DNA of 64,000 nt from Stenotrophomonas pavanii (GTDB taxonomy: Bacteria > Pseudomonadota > Gammaproteobacteria > Xanthomonadales > Xanthomonadaceae), in assembly GCF_900101175.1 (NCBI RefSeq), contig NZ_FNFQ01000004.1, positions 1 through 64,000 on the forward strand. Direction: 5' to 3'. Position numbers and translations under genes: made by a program. Below the pieces are notes generated by a model. The model did no database searches. It saw nothing but the letters and a program-made list of their open reading frames with translations, and had not been told where the DNA came from. This document shows, one piece after another, positions 38,197 through 47,467 of the stretch (position 1 is its first letter; each line of letters opens with the position of its first letter).

Positions 38197-39119
38197 TGAC
38201 CAGCAGCAAGCCGGCAGCCAAGAAGCGAGGCCTCGGCCGTGGCCTGGACGCGCTGCTGGGCCCGAAAGGCGCGGTCAGCCAGGTGCAGGCCACCACTGCG
38301 GTGATCGAGCCGCTGCCGGGTGAAGTGCTGCGCAAGTTGCCGGTCGGCCAGCTGCAGCCGGGCAAGTACCAGCCGCGCCGCGAGATGGACGAGGGCAAGC
38401 TGTCCGAGCTGGCCGACTCGATCAAGTCGCAGGGTGTGATCCAGCCGATCCTGGTGCGCCAGCTGCCGGCAGGCAACTACGAAATCGTCGCCGGTGAACG
38501 CCGCTGGCGCGCATCGCAGCTGGCCGGGCTGGATGAAGTGCCGGTGGTGGTGCGCGAGCTGGAAGACCGCACCGTCATCGCGATGGCGCTGATCGAGAAC
38601 ATCCAGCGCGAAGACCTCAACCCGCTGGAAGAAGCCGAAGCGCTGCAGCGCCTGATCAGCGAGTTCACCCTGACCCATGCCGAGGCCGCCGAGGCCGTCG
38701 GCCGCTCGCGCGCGGCGGTGTCCAACCTGCTGCGCCTGCTGGAGCTGCCGGTGGCAATCCGCCTGCTGCTGGAAACCCGCCGCCTGGAAATGGGCCACGC
38801 CCGCGCGCTGCTGACCCTGGCCCCCGAGCTGGCCGGCAAGCTGGCCCAGGAAGCGGCCGATGAAGGCTGGTCGGTACGCGAGGTCGAGCGCCGTGCGCAG
38901 GCCTTTGCCGCCGGCAAGGTGCCGAGCAACCGCGCGGCGGCCACGCCGAAGGTGCAGCAGGCCGACATCGCCTCGCTGGAAACCGAGCTGTCCGAAGCAC
39001 TGGGCGCCAAGGTGGCGATCAATCATGGCCGCGGCGGCAAGGGCAAGCTGATCATCCACTACACCGACCTGGACACCCTCGACGGCGTGCTGGAGAAGCT
39101 GCGTACGCGCCAGGGCTGA
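38196..39119 (+). CDS. parB: Chromosome partitioning protein ParB
   Basis: CTP-dependent DNA clamp that loads at parS. The 307 residues have the ParA-interacting N-terminus (KKRGLGRGLDALLG), the CTPase motifs including GERRWRASQLAGL, ALIENIQREDLNPLEEAEA, the central HTH (LTHAEAAEAVGRSRAAVSNLLRLL is the region) and a C-terminal dimerisation domain. No parS-like TGTTTCACGTGAAACA was found in the window. Confidence 0.96.
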   Translation: MTSSKPAAKKRGLGRGLDALLGPKGAVSQVQATTAVIEPLPGEVLRKLPVGQLQPGKYQPRREMDEGKLSELADSIKSQGVIQPILVRQLPAGNYEIVAGERRWRASQLAGLDEVPVVVRELEDRTVIAMALIENIQREDLNPLEEAEALQRLISEFTLTHAEAAEAVGRSRAAVSNLLRLLELPVAIRLLLETRRLEMGHARALLTLAPELAGKLAQEAADEGWSVREVERRAQAFAAGKVPSNRAAATPKVQQADIASLETELSEALGAKVAINHGRGGKGKLIIHYTDLDTLDGVLEKLRTRQG

Positions 39120-39244
39120 GCCCGGCGCCGCGACAGGGGATGCGGCCTGTTCCTGCCGCGTCTGTAGATGACAGGGAACGCACCGCCGCGCGCACCGGGG
39201 GATGCACTGCTCTCCGGTCCGTGGCTTCATCCAGGGAGCAGGAC

Positions 39245-39979
39245 ATGAGCAACCCATTCGACGACGTCAGCCCGGGCGGCAGCCCGATCCTGGTGCACAG
39301 CCGCCAGAAGGACTTCGCGCTCGCCATCGGCGAAGAACAGCACATCGAGGCGATCAGCGCCCACCTCGAACGCCATCTGGGCCCGGTGTCCGGTGTCTTC
39401 CACGAGATCATCTCCGACCTGGTGCACATCGACGTGCACGTGGTGCCGGCCAATGACCAGTTCCCGTACCTGCGCCTGGTCACCTCCGGCATGAGCGACC
39501 TGCCGATGACCGTGCCCGCCGAGGTCGGTGCGGACGTGCCGCGCTACATGGAACTGATGGTGACCCTGCCGGCCGACTGGCCGATCTCCCAGGACGCTTT
39601 CGAGGACGAACGCAACTACTGGCCGGTGCGCCTGCTGAAGGGCATGGCGCGGCTGCCGCACGAGTACGACACCTGGCTGGGCTTCGGCCACACCATTCCC
39701 AACGGCCATCCCAGCGAGCCCTATGCGCCGGGCGTGGGCTTCGACGGCGCCATCGTGCTGCCGCCGGTGACTACCCCGGATGACTTCGCCACGCTGGAAC
39801 TGGACGACGGCAGGACCATCAGCTTCATGACCCTGGTTCCGCTGTATCCGGAAGAGATGGACCTGAAGCTGAAGAAGGGCGCCGAGGCGCTGCTCGACCG
39901 CTTCGATGCGAAGAAGATCCAGGACGTGATCGAACCCGGCCGCACCAACGTGGCCAGGAAGCGTTTCGGGCTGTTCTGA
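39245..39979 (+). CDS. Suppressor-of-fused (SUFU) domain protein
   Basis: A 244-residue cytoplasmic protein matching the SUFU family: EQHIEAISAHLERHLGPVSG, DVHVVPANDQFPYLRLVTSG, MELMVTLPADWPISQDAF and the ISFMTLVPLYPEEMDLKL segment. SUFU is best known from Hedgehog signalling in animals; bacterial members have no settled function, though many accompany polymorphic toxin or immunity loci. No toxin gene is adjacent here. The ATG is preceded by AGGGAGCAGGAC. Expressed alone between parB and the epimerase gene. Confidence 0.83.
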   Translation: MSNPFDDVSPGGSPILVHSRQKDFALAIGEEQHIEAISAHLERHLGPVSGVFHEIISDLVHIDVHVVPANDQFPYLRLVTSGMSDLPMTVPAEVGADVPRYMELMVTLPADWPISQDAFEDERNYWPVRLLKGMARLPHEYDTWLGFGHTIPNGHPSEPYAPGVGFDGAIVLPPVTTPDDFATLELDDGRTISFMTLVPLYPEEMDLKLKKGAEALLDRFDAKKIQDVIEPGRTNVARKRFGLF

Positions 39980-40030
39980 GCCTGCGGCGTATCCTCTGCA
40001 CCTGTCCTCATTGAATTCCAGGCAACTGCA

Positions 40031-40996
40031 ATGACCCTCCTGCTCACCGGCGCTGCCGGCTTCATCGGTGCCTACACCGCCCGCGCCCTGCTGGAGGCCG
40101 GCCAGTCGGTGGTCGGCCTGGACAACTTCAACGATTACTACGATCCGCAGATCAAGCGCGACCGCGTGGCCGCGCTGTGCCCATCGCTGGACCTGCGCAC
40201 CCTGGACCTGACCGACCGCGAAGGCCTGGCCGCACTGTTCGATGAAGTGAAGCCGAGCGCGGTGATCCACCTGGCCGCGCAGGCCGGCGTGCGCTATTCG
40301 CTGGAAAACCCGCACGCCTACGTCGACAGCAACCTGGTCGGCTTCGTCAACATGCTCGAGCTGTGCCGCCACGGTGGCGTGCAGCACCTGGTGTACGCCT
40401 CCAGCAGCTCGGTCTACGGCGATTCGGCCACGCCGCCGTTCTCCGAGGACCAGCGCGTGGACCAGCCGCGCTCGCTGTACGCGGCGACCAAGGCCGCCAA
40501 CGAGCTGATGGCCCATACCTACGCGCAGCTGTACGGCCTGCATGCCACCGGCCTGCGCTTCTTCACCGTCTACGGCCCGTGGGGCCGGCCGGACATGGCG
40601 CCGCTGCTGTTTTCGCGCGCGGTGCTGGCCGGGCGCCCGATCGACGTGTTCAACGAAGGCCGCATGCAGCGCGATTTCACACATGTCTCCGACATCGTGT
40701 CGGGTATCCTCGGCGCGCTCGCGCATCCGTCCGATGGTCCGGTGCCGCACCGGGTGTTCAACCTCGGCAACCATACGCCGGTCGAGCTGGAGCGCTTCAT
40801 CAGCGTGATCGAGCAGGCTGCCGGCCGCCCCGCGCAGAAGGTCTACAAGCCCATGCAGCCCGGCGACATGGTGCGCACGATGGCCGATACCCGGCGCGCG
40901 CATGACGCTTTCGGCTTCGATGCGGTGACCCCGATCGAAGCAGGGCTGCCGCCGGTGGTGCAGTGGTGCCGCGAGTATTTTGGTGATCGCGCCTGA
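40031..40996 (+). CDS. NAD-dependent epimerase (UDP-glucuronate 4-epimerase-like)
   Basis: A 321-residue extended short-chain dehydrogenase. Nucleotide-binding GAAGFIG (7-13), catalytic Tyr150/Lys154 in SLYAATKAANE and Ser near 124-126 (YASSSSVYG). DNFNDYYDPQIKRDR and TVYGPWGRPDMAPLLFSRAV are characteristic of UDP-glucuronate/galacturonate 4-epimerases (CapI/LspL type). Product would be UDP-galacturonate for envelope polysaccharide (family inference). A glycosyltransferase follows 90 bases downstream. Confidence 0.86.
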   Translation: MTLLLTGAAGFIGAYTARALLEAGQSVVGLDNFNDYYDPQIKRDRVAALCPSLDLRTLDLTDREGLAALFDEVKPSAVIHLAAQAGVRYSLENPHAYVDSNLVGFVNMLELCRHGGVQHLVYASSSSVYGDSATPPFSEDQRVDQPRSLYAATKAANELMAHTYAQLYGLHATGLRFFTVYGPWGRPDMAPLLFSRAVLAGRPIDVFNEGRMQRDFTHVSDIVSGILGALAHPSDGPVPHRVFNLGNHTPVELERFISVIEQAAGRPAQKVYKPMQPGDMVRTMADTRRAHDAFGFDAVTPIEAGLPPVVQWCREYFGDRA

Positions 40997-41086
40997 GGAC
41001 GGATCCTCACGCTGCCGGGTTCATCTTCGGATAACCTCGGCTGCGGAGAATGCGCGGTCTTTGTCCCCCCTTTGGCCGAGTGCCTT

Positions 41087-41809
41087 ATGAGCCAACCCGA
41101 GCTTTCCGTTGTCGTCCCGGTGTTCAACGAGCGCGACAATGTCGCCCCGCTGGTCGCCGAAATCACCGCTGCGCTGCGTGGCCGGCTGCCGTTCGAGATC
41201 GTCTACATCGACGATCACTCGCGCGATGACACCCTGGCGGTGCTGCAGGGACTGAAGGCGACCACGCCGGAACTGCGGGTACTGCATCACGTGAACCAGA
41301 GCGGGCAGAGCACCGCCGTGCGCACCGGCGTCAAGCATGCGCGGGCGCCGTGGATCGCGACCCTGGATGGCGATGGCCAGAACGATCCGGCCGATATCCC
41401 CAAGCTGCTGGCCGCGCGCGACGCTGCCGATGCGCAGGTGAAGCTGTTCGCTGGCTGGCGCGTCAACCGCCAGGACAGTGGCAGCAAGCGCTGGGCCAGC
41501 CGCTGGGCCAACCGCATCCGCGCCCGCATGCTGCGCGATGACACGCCCGATACCGGCTGTGGCATCAAGCTGTTCGAGCGCAGCGCGTTCCTCGACCTGC
41601 CGTACTTCGACCACATGCACCGCTACCTGCCGGCGCTGATGCAGCGCGCCGGCTGGAAGACCACCAGCGTGCCGGTCAACCACCGCCACCGCACCGCTGG
41701 CGTGTCCAAGTACAACAACCTCGGCCGCGCGCTGGTCGGCATCCGTGACCTGCGTGGCGTGGCCTGGCTGATCACCCGCAGCAAGCGCACCGCGGTGGAG
41801 GAGCGTTGA
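41087..41809 (+). CDS. GT2 family glycosyltransferase (dolichol-phosphate-mannose synthase-like)
   Basis: A 240-residue GT-A enzyme with LSVVVPVFNERDNV, the DDHSRDDT motif and the metal site LDGDGQND. It lacks the C-terminal membrane helices of ArnC/GtrB, but the next gene encodes a small membrane protein that starts within its stop codon (TGATG at 41807-41811), suggesting a complex. It would transfer a sugar to undecaprenyl phosphate (inference). The ATG at 41087 is chosen over an upstream TTG. Confidence 0.86.
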   Translation: MSQPELSVVVPVFNERDNVAPLVAEITAALRGRLPFEIVYIDDHSRDDTLAVLQGLKATTPELRVLHHVNQSGQSTAVRTGVKHARAPWIATLDGDGQNDPADIPKLLAARDAADAQVKLFAGWRVNRQDSGSKRWASRWANRIRARMLRDDTPDTGCGIKLFERSAFLDLPYFDHMHRYLPALMQRAGWKTTSVPVNHRHRTAGVSKYNNLGRALVGIRDLRGVAWLITRSKRTAVEER

Positions 41810-42156
41810 TGGATCTGGAGCTGCATTGGCTAGACCAGCCGCTGACCTGGCTGTACTGGACCGGCCTGCACGTGACCGGCTGGAAGCTGATCGGCTATAC
41901 CGGCGCGCTGATGTTCGGCGGCCGCTGGCTGGTCCAGTTCGTCGCGTCCAAGCGCGCCGGCAAGCCGGTGATCCCGCGCCTGTTCTGGTACATGAGCGTG
42001 CTCGGCAGCCTGATGACGCTGAGCTACTTCCTGTTCTCGGCCAAGCAGGATTCGGTGGGCGTGCTGCAGAACCTGTTCCCGGCGTTCACCGCGCTGTACA
42101 GCCTGCACCTGGACATCAAGCACCGCGGCTGGAAGCGCGACAAGGCCAGCCACTGA
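41809..42156 (+). CDS. LAB_N (lipid A biosynthesis N-terminal) domain membrane protein
   Basis: A 115-residue membrane protein with three predicted helices and the LAB_N signature (WKLIGYTGALMFGGRWLVQF, then SVLGSLMTLSYFLFSAKQDSVG). Such proteins usually sit beside a GT2 transferase and a membrane glycosyltransferase of the ArnT type in lipid A modification loci. Translation is coupled to the GT2 gene by a TGATG overlap. The expected ArnT-like partner is not adjacent. Confidence 0.87.
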   Translation: MDLELHWLDQPLTWLYWTGLHVTGWKLIGYTGALMFGGRWLVQFVASKRAGKPVIPRLFWYMSVLGSLMTLSYFLFSAKQDSVGVLQNLFPAFTALYSLHLDIKHRGWKRDKASH

Positions 42157-42179
42157 GGCCTGCGGGGTGCCTGCCATGG

Positions 42180-42280
42180 GTAGCGTCGACTGTCAGTCGA
42201 CTTTCGCGCGGAGCGCGGGCTTTGCCACTTCTGGCGGAAGAGCAGCCGACTGACAGTCGGCTCTACCCAGTCGGCTCTAC
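42180..42280. repeat. SMAG inverted dimer, GTCGACTG type
   Basis: Forward unit GTAG 42180-42183 plus CGTCGACTGTCAGTCGACT; reverse unit AGCCGACTGACAGTCGGCT (42244-42262) plus CTAC 42263-42266; then a partial third copy (GTCGGCTCTAC, 42269-42280). The linker contains TCGCGCGGAGCGCGGG, which recurs in the dimer at 56.8 kb. Confidence 0.88.
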
Positions 42281-42376
42281 CACGCGCCTCCGGCGCTGCA
42301 GGCAGGACCTTCGTCCCATGCCACGGGCCGTGGGCGGTGCCATCATCGGGGTCTGCCTTCCCGGGAACCTGTGCTC

Positions 42377-44152
42377 GTGAAAACCCGTCTTGCTGTAGCC
42401 CTGCTGCTCGCCCTGCCCGCCCCCACCGTGGCCTTGGCCGCCGCGCCGTCCGCCACTGCCGCACCGGCCAGCGTGGCCACCGAATCGCCCGCCGACGCCG
42501 CCTTCCGCGCGCTGTACGAGAAGGAGTGGAAGTGGCGCCAGCAGGGAGGTGGCGAGGCCAGCGAGGATGAAGACGCGCCCGCCAACGCCACCCGCATGCC
42601 CGACGTCGGCCCGGCCGCGCAGCAGGCGCGCCTGAAGGTGTGGGACGAGACCCTGGCCGCGCTGAAGAAGATCGACCCGAAGACCCTGTCGGCCGACAAC
42701 CAGGTCAACTACGCGATCTACCACGACCAGGTGTTCAACCTGGCCGAGGAAGTACGCCTGCGCGCCTACGAGATGCCGTTCAACGCCGACTCCTCGTTCT
42801 GGTCCAACCTGTCCTTCATGGCGCGGCGCGAGATGAAGACCGTGCAGGACTACCAGAACTACATCGCGCGCCTGAACGATGTGCCGCGCTACTTCGGCCA
42901 GCAGACCGAGAACATGCGCGCTGGCCTGAAGCGTGGCTTCAGCGTGCCGCGCGCGGTGCTCGACGGCCGGGAAGTGTCCATCGCCACCGTCGCCGAGCTG
43001 AAGGACCCGACCGAATCGCCGCTGTACGCGCCGTTCAAGAAGCTGCCCAACAGCATCCCGGCCGCCGAACAGGCCAGGCTGCAGGCGCAGGCGCGTGCGG
43101 CGATCAGCGGCAAGGTAGTGCCGGCGTTCCAGCAGCTGCGCACCTTCTTCGTCAACGAATACGTGCCGCAGGCGCGTACCACCCTGGCCGCCGAAGCGAT
43201 GCCCGATGGCAAGGCGTACTACCGGCAGCAGATCCACGAATACACCACGCTGGACCTGTCGCCGGACGAGATCCATCGGATCGGCCTGGAGGAAGTTGCC
43301 CGCATCCAGAGCGAGATGAACGACATCATCAAGCAGGTGAAGTTCAAGGGCAGCTTCGCCGAGTTCCTGACCTTCCTGCGCACCGATCCGCAGTTCTATG
43401 CCAAGACGCCGGAAGAGCTGCTGTCGCGCGCCGCGTGGATCTCCAAGCGGGCGGACGGCCAGCTCGGCAAGTACATGACGTTGCCGCGCGCACGCTTCAC
43501 CATCGTGCCGGTGCCGCCGGACATCGCACCGTTCTGGACGGCCGGCCGCGGTGGCATGGGTACCTACTGGCTCAACACCTACAACCTGCCATCGCGCCCG
43601 CTGTACAACCTGCCGGCGCTGACCCTGCATGAATCCGATCCGGGCCATTCGCTGCAGGGCGCGATCGCCGCCGAGCAGAAGAACCTGCCCGAGTTCCGCC
43701 GCAACGCCTACATCTCCGCCTATGGCGAAGGCTGGGCGCTGTACTGCGAGAAGCTGGGCGTGGAGATGGGCATCTACGAAACCCCGTACGAGGATTTCGG
43801 CCGCCTGACCTATGAGATGTGGCGCGCGGCGCGCCTGGTGATCGACACCGGCGTGCACAGCAAGGGCTGGACCCGCGAGCAGGCGCTGGCCTACCTGCGT
43901 GACCACACCGCGCTGAGCGAGCATGAAGTGACCACCGAAGTGGACCGCTACATTTCCTGGCCGGGCCAGGCGCTGAGCTACAAGCTGGGCGAGATCGCCA
44001 TCGTGCGCCTGCGTGCGCAGGCCGAGAAGGAGCTGGGCGACAAGTTCGACATCAAGGGCTTCCATGACACCCTGCTCAAGCAGGGCTCGGTGCCGCTGCC
44101 GGTGCTGGAACAGCAGATCCAGGCCTATATCGCCGAGCGCAAGAAGGCCTGA
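42377..44152 (+). CDS. DUF885-family zinc-peptidase-like protein, exported
   Basis: A 591-residue secreted protein with a signal peptide (MKTRLAVALLLALPAPTVALA) when GTG 42377 is the start; a second GTG two codons upstream is possible. It matches DUF885, a family with an HExxH-like helix: here LTLHESDPGHSLQGAIAAEQ with His418 and Glu419, and EGWALYCEKLG downstream. The family is thought to be metallopeptidase-like, but activity is mostly unproven. It stands alone; a SMAG unit and a second-type palindrome follow in the gap to the convergent czcA. Confidence 0.86.
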   Translation: MKTRLAVALLLALPAPTVALAAAPSATAAPASVATESPADAAFRALYEKEWKWRQQGGGEASEDEDAPANATRMPDVGPAAQQARLKVWDETLAALKKIDPKTLSADNQVNYAIYHDQVFNLAEEVRLRAYEMPFNADSSFWSNLSFMARREMKTVQDYQNYIARLNDVPRYFGQQTENMRAGLKRGFSVPRAVLDGREVSIATVAELKDPTESPLYAPFKKLPNSIPAAEQARLQAQARAAISGKVVPAFQQLRTFFVNEYVPQARTTLAAEAMPDGKAYYRQQIHEYTTLDLSPDEIHRIGLEEVARIQSEMNDIIKQVKFKGSFAEFLTFLRTDPQFYAKTPEELLSRAAWISKRADGQLGKYMTLPRARFTIVPVPPDIAPFWTAGRGGMGTYWLNTYNLPSRPLYNLPALTLHESDPGHSLQGAIAAEQKNLPEFRRNAYISAYGEGWALYCEKLGVEMGIYETPYEDFGRLTYEMWRAARLVIDTGVHSKGWTREQALAYLRDHTALSEHEVTTEVDRYISWPGQALSYKLGEIAIVRLRAQAEKELGDKFDIKGFHDTLLKQGSVPLPVLEQQIQAYIAERKKA

Positions 44153-44162
44153 CCGTTACCGG

Positions 44163-44239
44163 GTAGTGCCGGCCGCTGGCCGGCAATCCGACCCTGTCAC
44201 GGGGTCGGATCCCTTCCCTTTGGAAAGGGCTCCGACCCC
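44163..44239. repeat. SMAG palindrome and GGGGTC/GACCCC palindrome between convergent genes
   Basis: GTAG 44163-44166 plus TGCCGGCC-type stem 44167-44185; then 44201-44239, a long palindrome from GGGGTCGGATCCCTTCC to GGAAAGGGCTCCGACCCC. Confidence 0.9.
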
Positions 44240-44247
44240 CTCTCACC

Positions 44248-47200
44248 TCAACCCACCGCCCGCGGCTTGGCTACCCGCGCCGCGAAGGTCGGCAGCACCA
44301 GCAGGGTCAGCACGGTGGCGGTGATCAGTCCGCCGATCACTACCGTGGCCAGCGGCTTCTGCACCTCCGCACCGGAACCGCTGGCAATCGCCATCGGGAT
44401 GAAGCCGACGATGGCCACCAGCGCCGTGGTCAGTACCGCGCGGATGCGGCTGGAGGCACCGTTGATCGCCGCCTGCAGCGGCAGGTCGCCGGCGTCCAGG
44501 CGTTCGCGGATTGCCTGCATCAGCACCAGCCCGTTCAACGTGGCCACGCCGGAGACGGCGATGAAGCCAACCGCCGCCGATACCGAGAACGGCATGCCCC
44601 GCAGCAGCAGCGCGAGGATGCCGCCGACCAGCGCCAACGGCACGCAGCTGAACACCAGAATGGCTTCCTTGCCGCTACGCAGGGCCATGAACAGCAGGCT
44701 GCCGATCAGCAGGAACACGACCGGTACCACCGTCGCCAGCCGCTTCTCCGCGCGCTGCAGGTTCTCGAACTGGCCACCCCAGGTCAGGTACGCACCCGGT
44801 GGCAGCGCCACGTCGGCCACCGCGGCCTGCGCCTCGCCGACGAAGCCACCCAGGTCGCGACCGCGCACGTTGGCCTGCACCACCACGCGGCGGCTGCCGT
44901 TGTTGCGGCTGATCTGGTTCGGTCCTTCGCTCACAGTGATGCGCGCCACCGACGACAGCGGAATCACCAGCCCCGCAGGCGTGGCGATCGGCAACGAGGC
45001 CAGCTGGTCCGGATCGTTGCGCGAGGCATCGTCCAGGCGCACCACCACGTTGAAGCGGCGATCACCTTCGAAGATCTTGCCAGCCGCAGTACCGCCGATG
45101 CCGGTGGACAGCGCGTCACTCACATCCGCGGCGGTCAGCCCGTACTGCGCCGCCGCCACGTGGTCGATCGCCACATTGAGCGTGGGCAGGCCGGAGATCT
45201 GTTCCACCCGCACGTCGGCCGCGCCGTTCACCGCACGCAGCTTCAGCGCCACCTGGTCGGCCACCTTCTGCAGCTGGCTGAAGTCATCGCCGAAGATCAT
45301 CACCGCCAGGTCGGTCCGCACGCCGGAAATCAGCTCGTTGAAGCGCAGTTCGATCGGCTGGCTGAACTCGAAGCTGTTGCCCAGCTGCTGCCCGGCCAGC
45401 TTCTCGAAGCGCGCCACCAGTGCGTCCTTGGCCAGCGTCGGATCGGGCCAGTCCTTGCGCGGCTTCAGTACGATCACGCTGTCGGAGATGTTGGTCGGCA
45501 TCGGGTCGATGGCCGCCTCGGCGGTACCGGTGCGCGAGAACACGGTTTCCACTTCCGGCTCTTTGGCGATCGCCTTCTCCAGCGCCAGCTGCATCGCCAG
45601 CGACTGCTCCAGCGAAGTCGACGGCACGCGCAGGGCCTGCATCGCCACGTTGCCTTCATCCAGCGTCGGCATGAACTCGCGGCCCAGCAGCGAGAACGCG
45701 CCGACGCCCACCACCACCATCATCACCGCACCGGCCAGCACCGTGCGCGGGTGCGCCACGGCCTTGCGCACCACCGGTTCGATGCGCGCACGCAGCACGC
45801 GGATCAGCCTGGTTTCGTGCTCGCCGTCGTCCGCATGCGCATCGCCGTCCTTCACCTTGGGCTCGCGCACCAGCAGCGCGGCCGTCGCCGGCACGAAGGT
45901 GAAGGAGAACAGGAAGGCACCCACCAGGGCCAGCATGAAGGTCGCCGCCATCGGGTGGAACGTCTTGCTCTCCACGCCTTCCAGGGTGAGGATCGGTGCG
46001 AACACCAGCAGGATGATCAGCTGGCCGAACGCCGCCGGTCGCGCCATTTTCAGCGCTGCATCGGCGGCCACGCGCAGCCGTTCCATCGCGGTCAGCGCAC
46101 GACCCAGTTCGGCGCGGCGCTGGCCCAGCATCAACAGGGTCGACTCGACCACGATCACCGCACCGTCCACCAGGATGCCGAAATCCAGCGCACCCAGGCT
46201 CATCAGGTTGCCACTGATGCCGAAGCGGTTCATGCCGATCACTGCGAACAGGAACGACAGCGGAATCACCAGCGCGGTGATCATCGCCGCACGCAGGTTG
46301 CCCAGCAGCAGGAACAGCACCACCACCACCAGCAGCGCGCCCTCGGTGAGGTTCTTGGCCACGGTCTTGATGGTGGAATTGACCAGCACGCTGCGGTCCA
46401 GCACCGGTGCCGCCACGATGTCGGCCGGCAGTGACTTGTTCACCTGCTCCAGGCGCGCGGCAGCTGCCTGCGCCACGGTGCGACTGTTGCCACCGGCGAT
46501 CATCAGCGCGGTACCCAGCACGGCTTCATGGCCGTTGCGGCTGGCCGCGCCCAGCCGCGGCGCGCGGCTCAGTTCCACCGTGGCCACATCGGCCACGCGC
46601 ACCACCACGCCATTGCGGGTGGCCACCGGTGCCTGCGCCAGGTCGTCGGTGGTCAGCGCCAGGCCATCGGCACGCACCACCAGGCCTTCGCCGGCACGCT
46701 GCACGAAGCCGGCGCCGGCCTGCACGTTGGAACGCTGCAGGGCGGTGACCAGGTCGGCCAGGCCGAGGCCATGCGCGGCCAGTCTGGCGCTGTCCGGATG
46801 CACGCCGTACTCCTTGACGTAGCCGCCAACCGTATCGACCCCGGCCAGCCCCGGGCTGGAACGCATCTGCGGCGCGATGATCCAGTCCTGCACGGTGCGC
46901 AGGTAGGTCGCACGTTCTTCCGGTGTACGCAGCAGGTTGCCTTCCGGCGTGCGGTAGACCTCGCCGGCCTGCCAGCCGGCTTCACCGGGCTTGGCCACCT
47001 TGGCCGGGTCGAACGCGGTGAAGTCCACCGTCCACATCAGCACCTCGCCAAGGCCGGTGGTGACCGGCGACAGCATCGGCGATGCACCGTCGGGCAGGTC
47101 TTCGGACGCCTCGCGCATGCGCTCGGCCACCTGCTGGCGGGCGAAGTAGATGTCGGTGGCATCGGTGAAGATCGCGGTGACCTGCGAGAAGCCATTGCGC

Positions 47201-47457
47201 GAAAGCGAACGCGTGGTGGTCAGGCCGGGAATGCCGGCCAGCGCGGTTTCCAGCGGATAGGTCACCTGCCGCTCGATCTGCTCCGGGGTCAACGCCGGTG
47301 CCACCGTGTTGATCTGCACCTGGCGGTTGGTGATGTCCGGCACCGCGTCGATCGGCAGCTTGCCCAGCTGGAACAGGCCCACGGCGGCGATCAGCGCGGC
47401 CATGAACACCACCAGCCAGCGGTGGCGCACCGCTGTTTCAATGATCAGCTTGAACAT
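44248..47457 (-). CDS. czcA: CzcA-family heavy-metal efflux RND pump
   Basis: Inner-membrane proton-driven pump of 1069 residues exporting divalent metal across the envelope with CzcB and CzcC. Typical RND layout: N-terminal helix VRHRWLVVFMAALIAAVGLF, two large periplasmic loops and twelve helices. Helix 4 carries GALDFGILVDGAVIVVES (about 420-435) with the Asp/Asp/Glu pattern of the Co/Zn/Cd (HME1) group rather than the Cu/Ag type. Exact metal cannot be fixed from sequence. It starts 10 bases after the czcB stop, with a GGAGG ribosome site inside that gap. Confidence 0.94.
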   Translation of the reverse strand: MFKLIIETAVRHRWLVVFMAALIAAVGLFQLGKLPIDAVPDITNRQVQINTVAPALTPEQIERQVTYPLETALAGIPGLTTTRSLSRNGFSQVTAIFTDATDIYFARQQVAERMREASEDLPDGASPMLSPVTTGLGEVLMWTVDFTAFDPAKVAKPGEAGWQAGEVYRTPEGNLLRTPEERATYLRTVQDWIIAPQMRSSPGLAGVDTVGGYVKEYGVHPDSARLAAHGLGLADLVTALQRSNVQAGAGFVQRAGEGLVVRADGLALTTDDLAQAPVATRNGVVVRVADVATVELSRAPRLGAASRNGHEAVLGTALMIAGGNSRTVAQAAAARLEQVNKSLPADIVAAPVLDRSVLVNSTIKTVAKNLTEGALLVVVVLFLLLGNLRAAMITALVIPLSFLFAVIGMNRFGISGNLMSLGALDFGILVDGAVIVVESTLLMLGQRRAELGRALTAMERLRVAADAALKMARPAAFGQLIILLVFAPILTLEGVESKTFHPMAATFMLALVGAFLFSFTFVPATAALLVREPKVKDGDAHADDGEHETRLIRVLRARIEPVVRKAVAHPRTVLAGAVMMVVVGVGAFSLLGREFMPTLDEGNVAMQALRVPSTSLEQSLAMQLALEKAIAKEPEVETVFSRTGTAEAAIDPMPTNISDSVIVLKPRKDWPDPTLAKDALVARFEKLAGQQLGNSFEFSQPIELRFNELISGVRTDLAVMIFGDDFSQLQKVADQVALKLRAVNGAADVRVEQISGLPTLNVAIDHVAAAQYGLTAADVSDALSTGIGGTAAGKIFEGDRRFNVVVRLDDASRNDPDQLASLPIATPAGLVIPLSSVARITVSEGPNQISRNNGSRRVVVQANVRGRDLGGFVGEAQAAVADVALPPGAYLTWGGQFENLQRAEKRLATVVPVVFLLIGSLLFMALRSGKEAILVFSCVPLALVGGILALLLRGMPFSVSAAVGFIAVSGVATLNGLVLMQAIRERLDAGDLPLQAAINGASSRIRAVLTTALVAIVGFIPMAIASGSGAEVQKPLATVVIGGLITATVLTLLVLPTFAARVAKPRAVG

Positions 47458-47467
47458 GGTCGCCTCC

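Noticed and set aside
37280..39240. Search for parS next to parAB
   Set aside because: No TGTTTCACGTGAAACA-like site was found; parS may lie outside the window.
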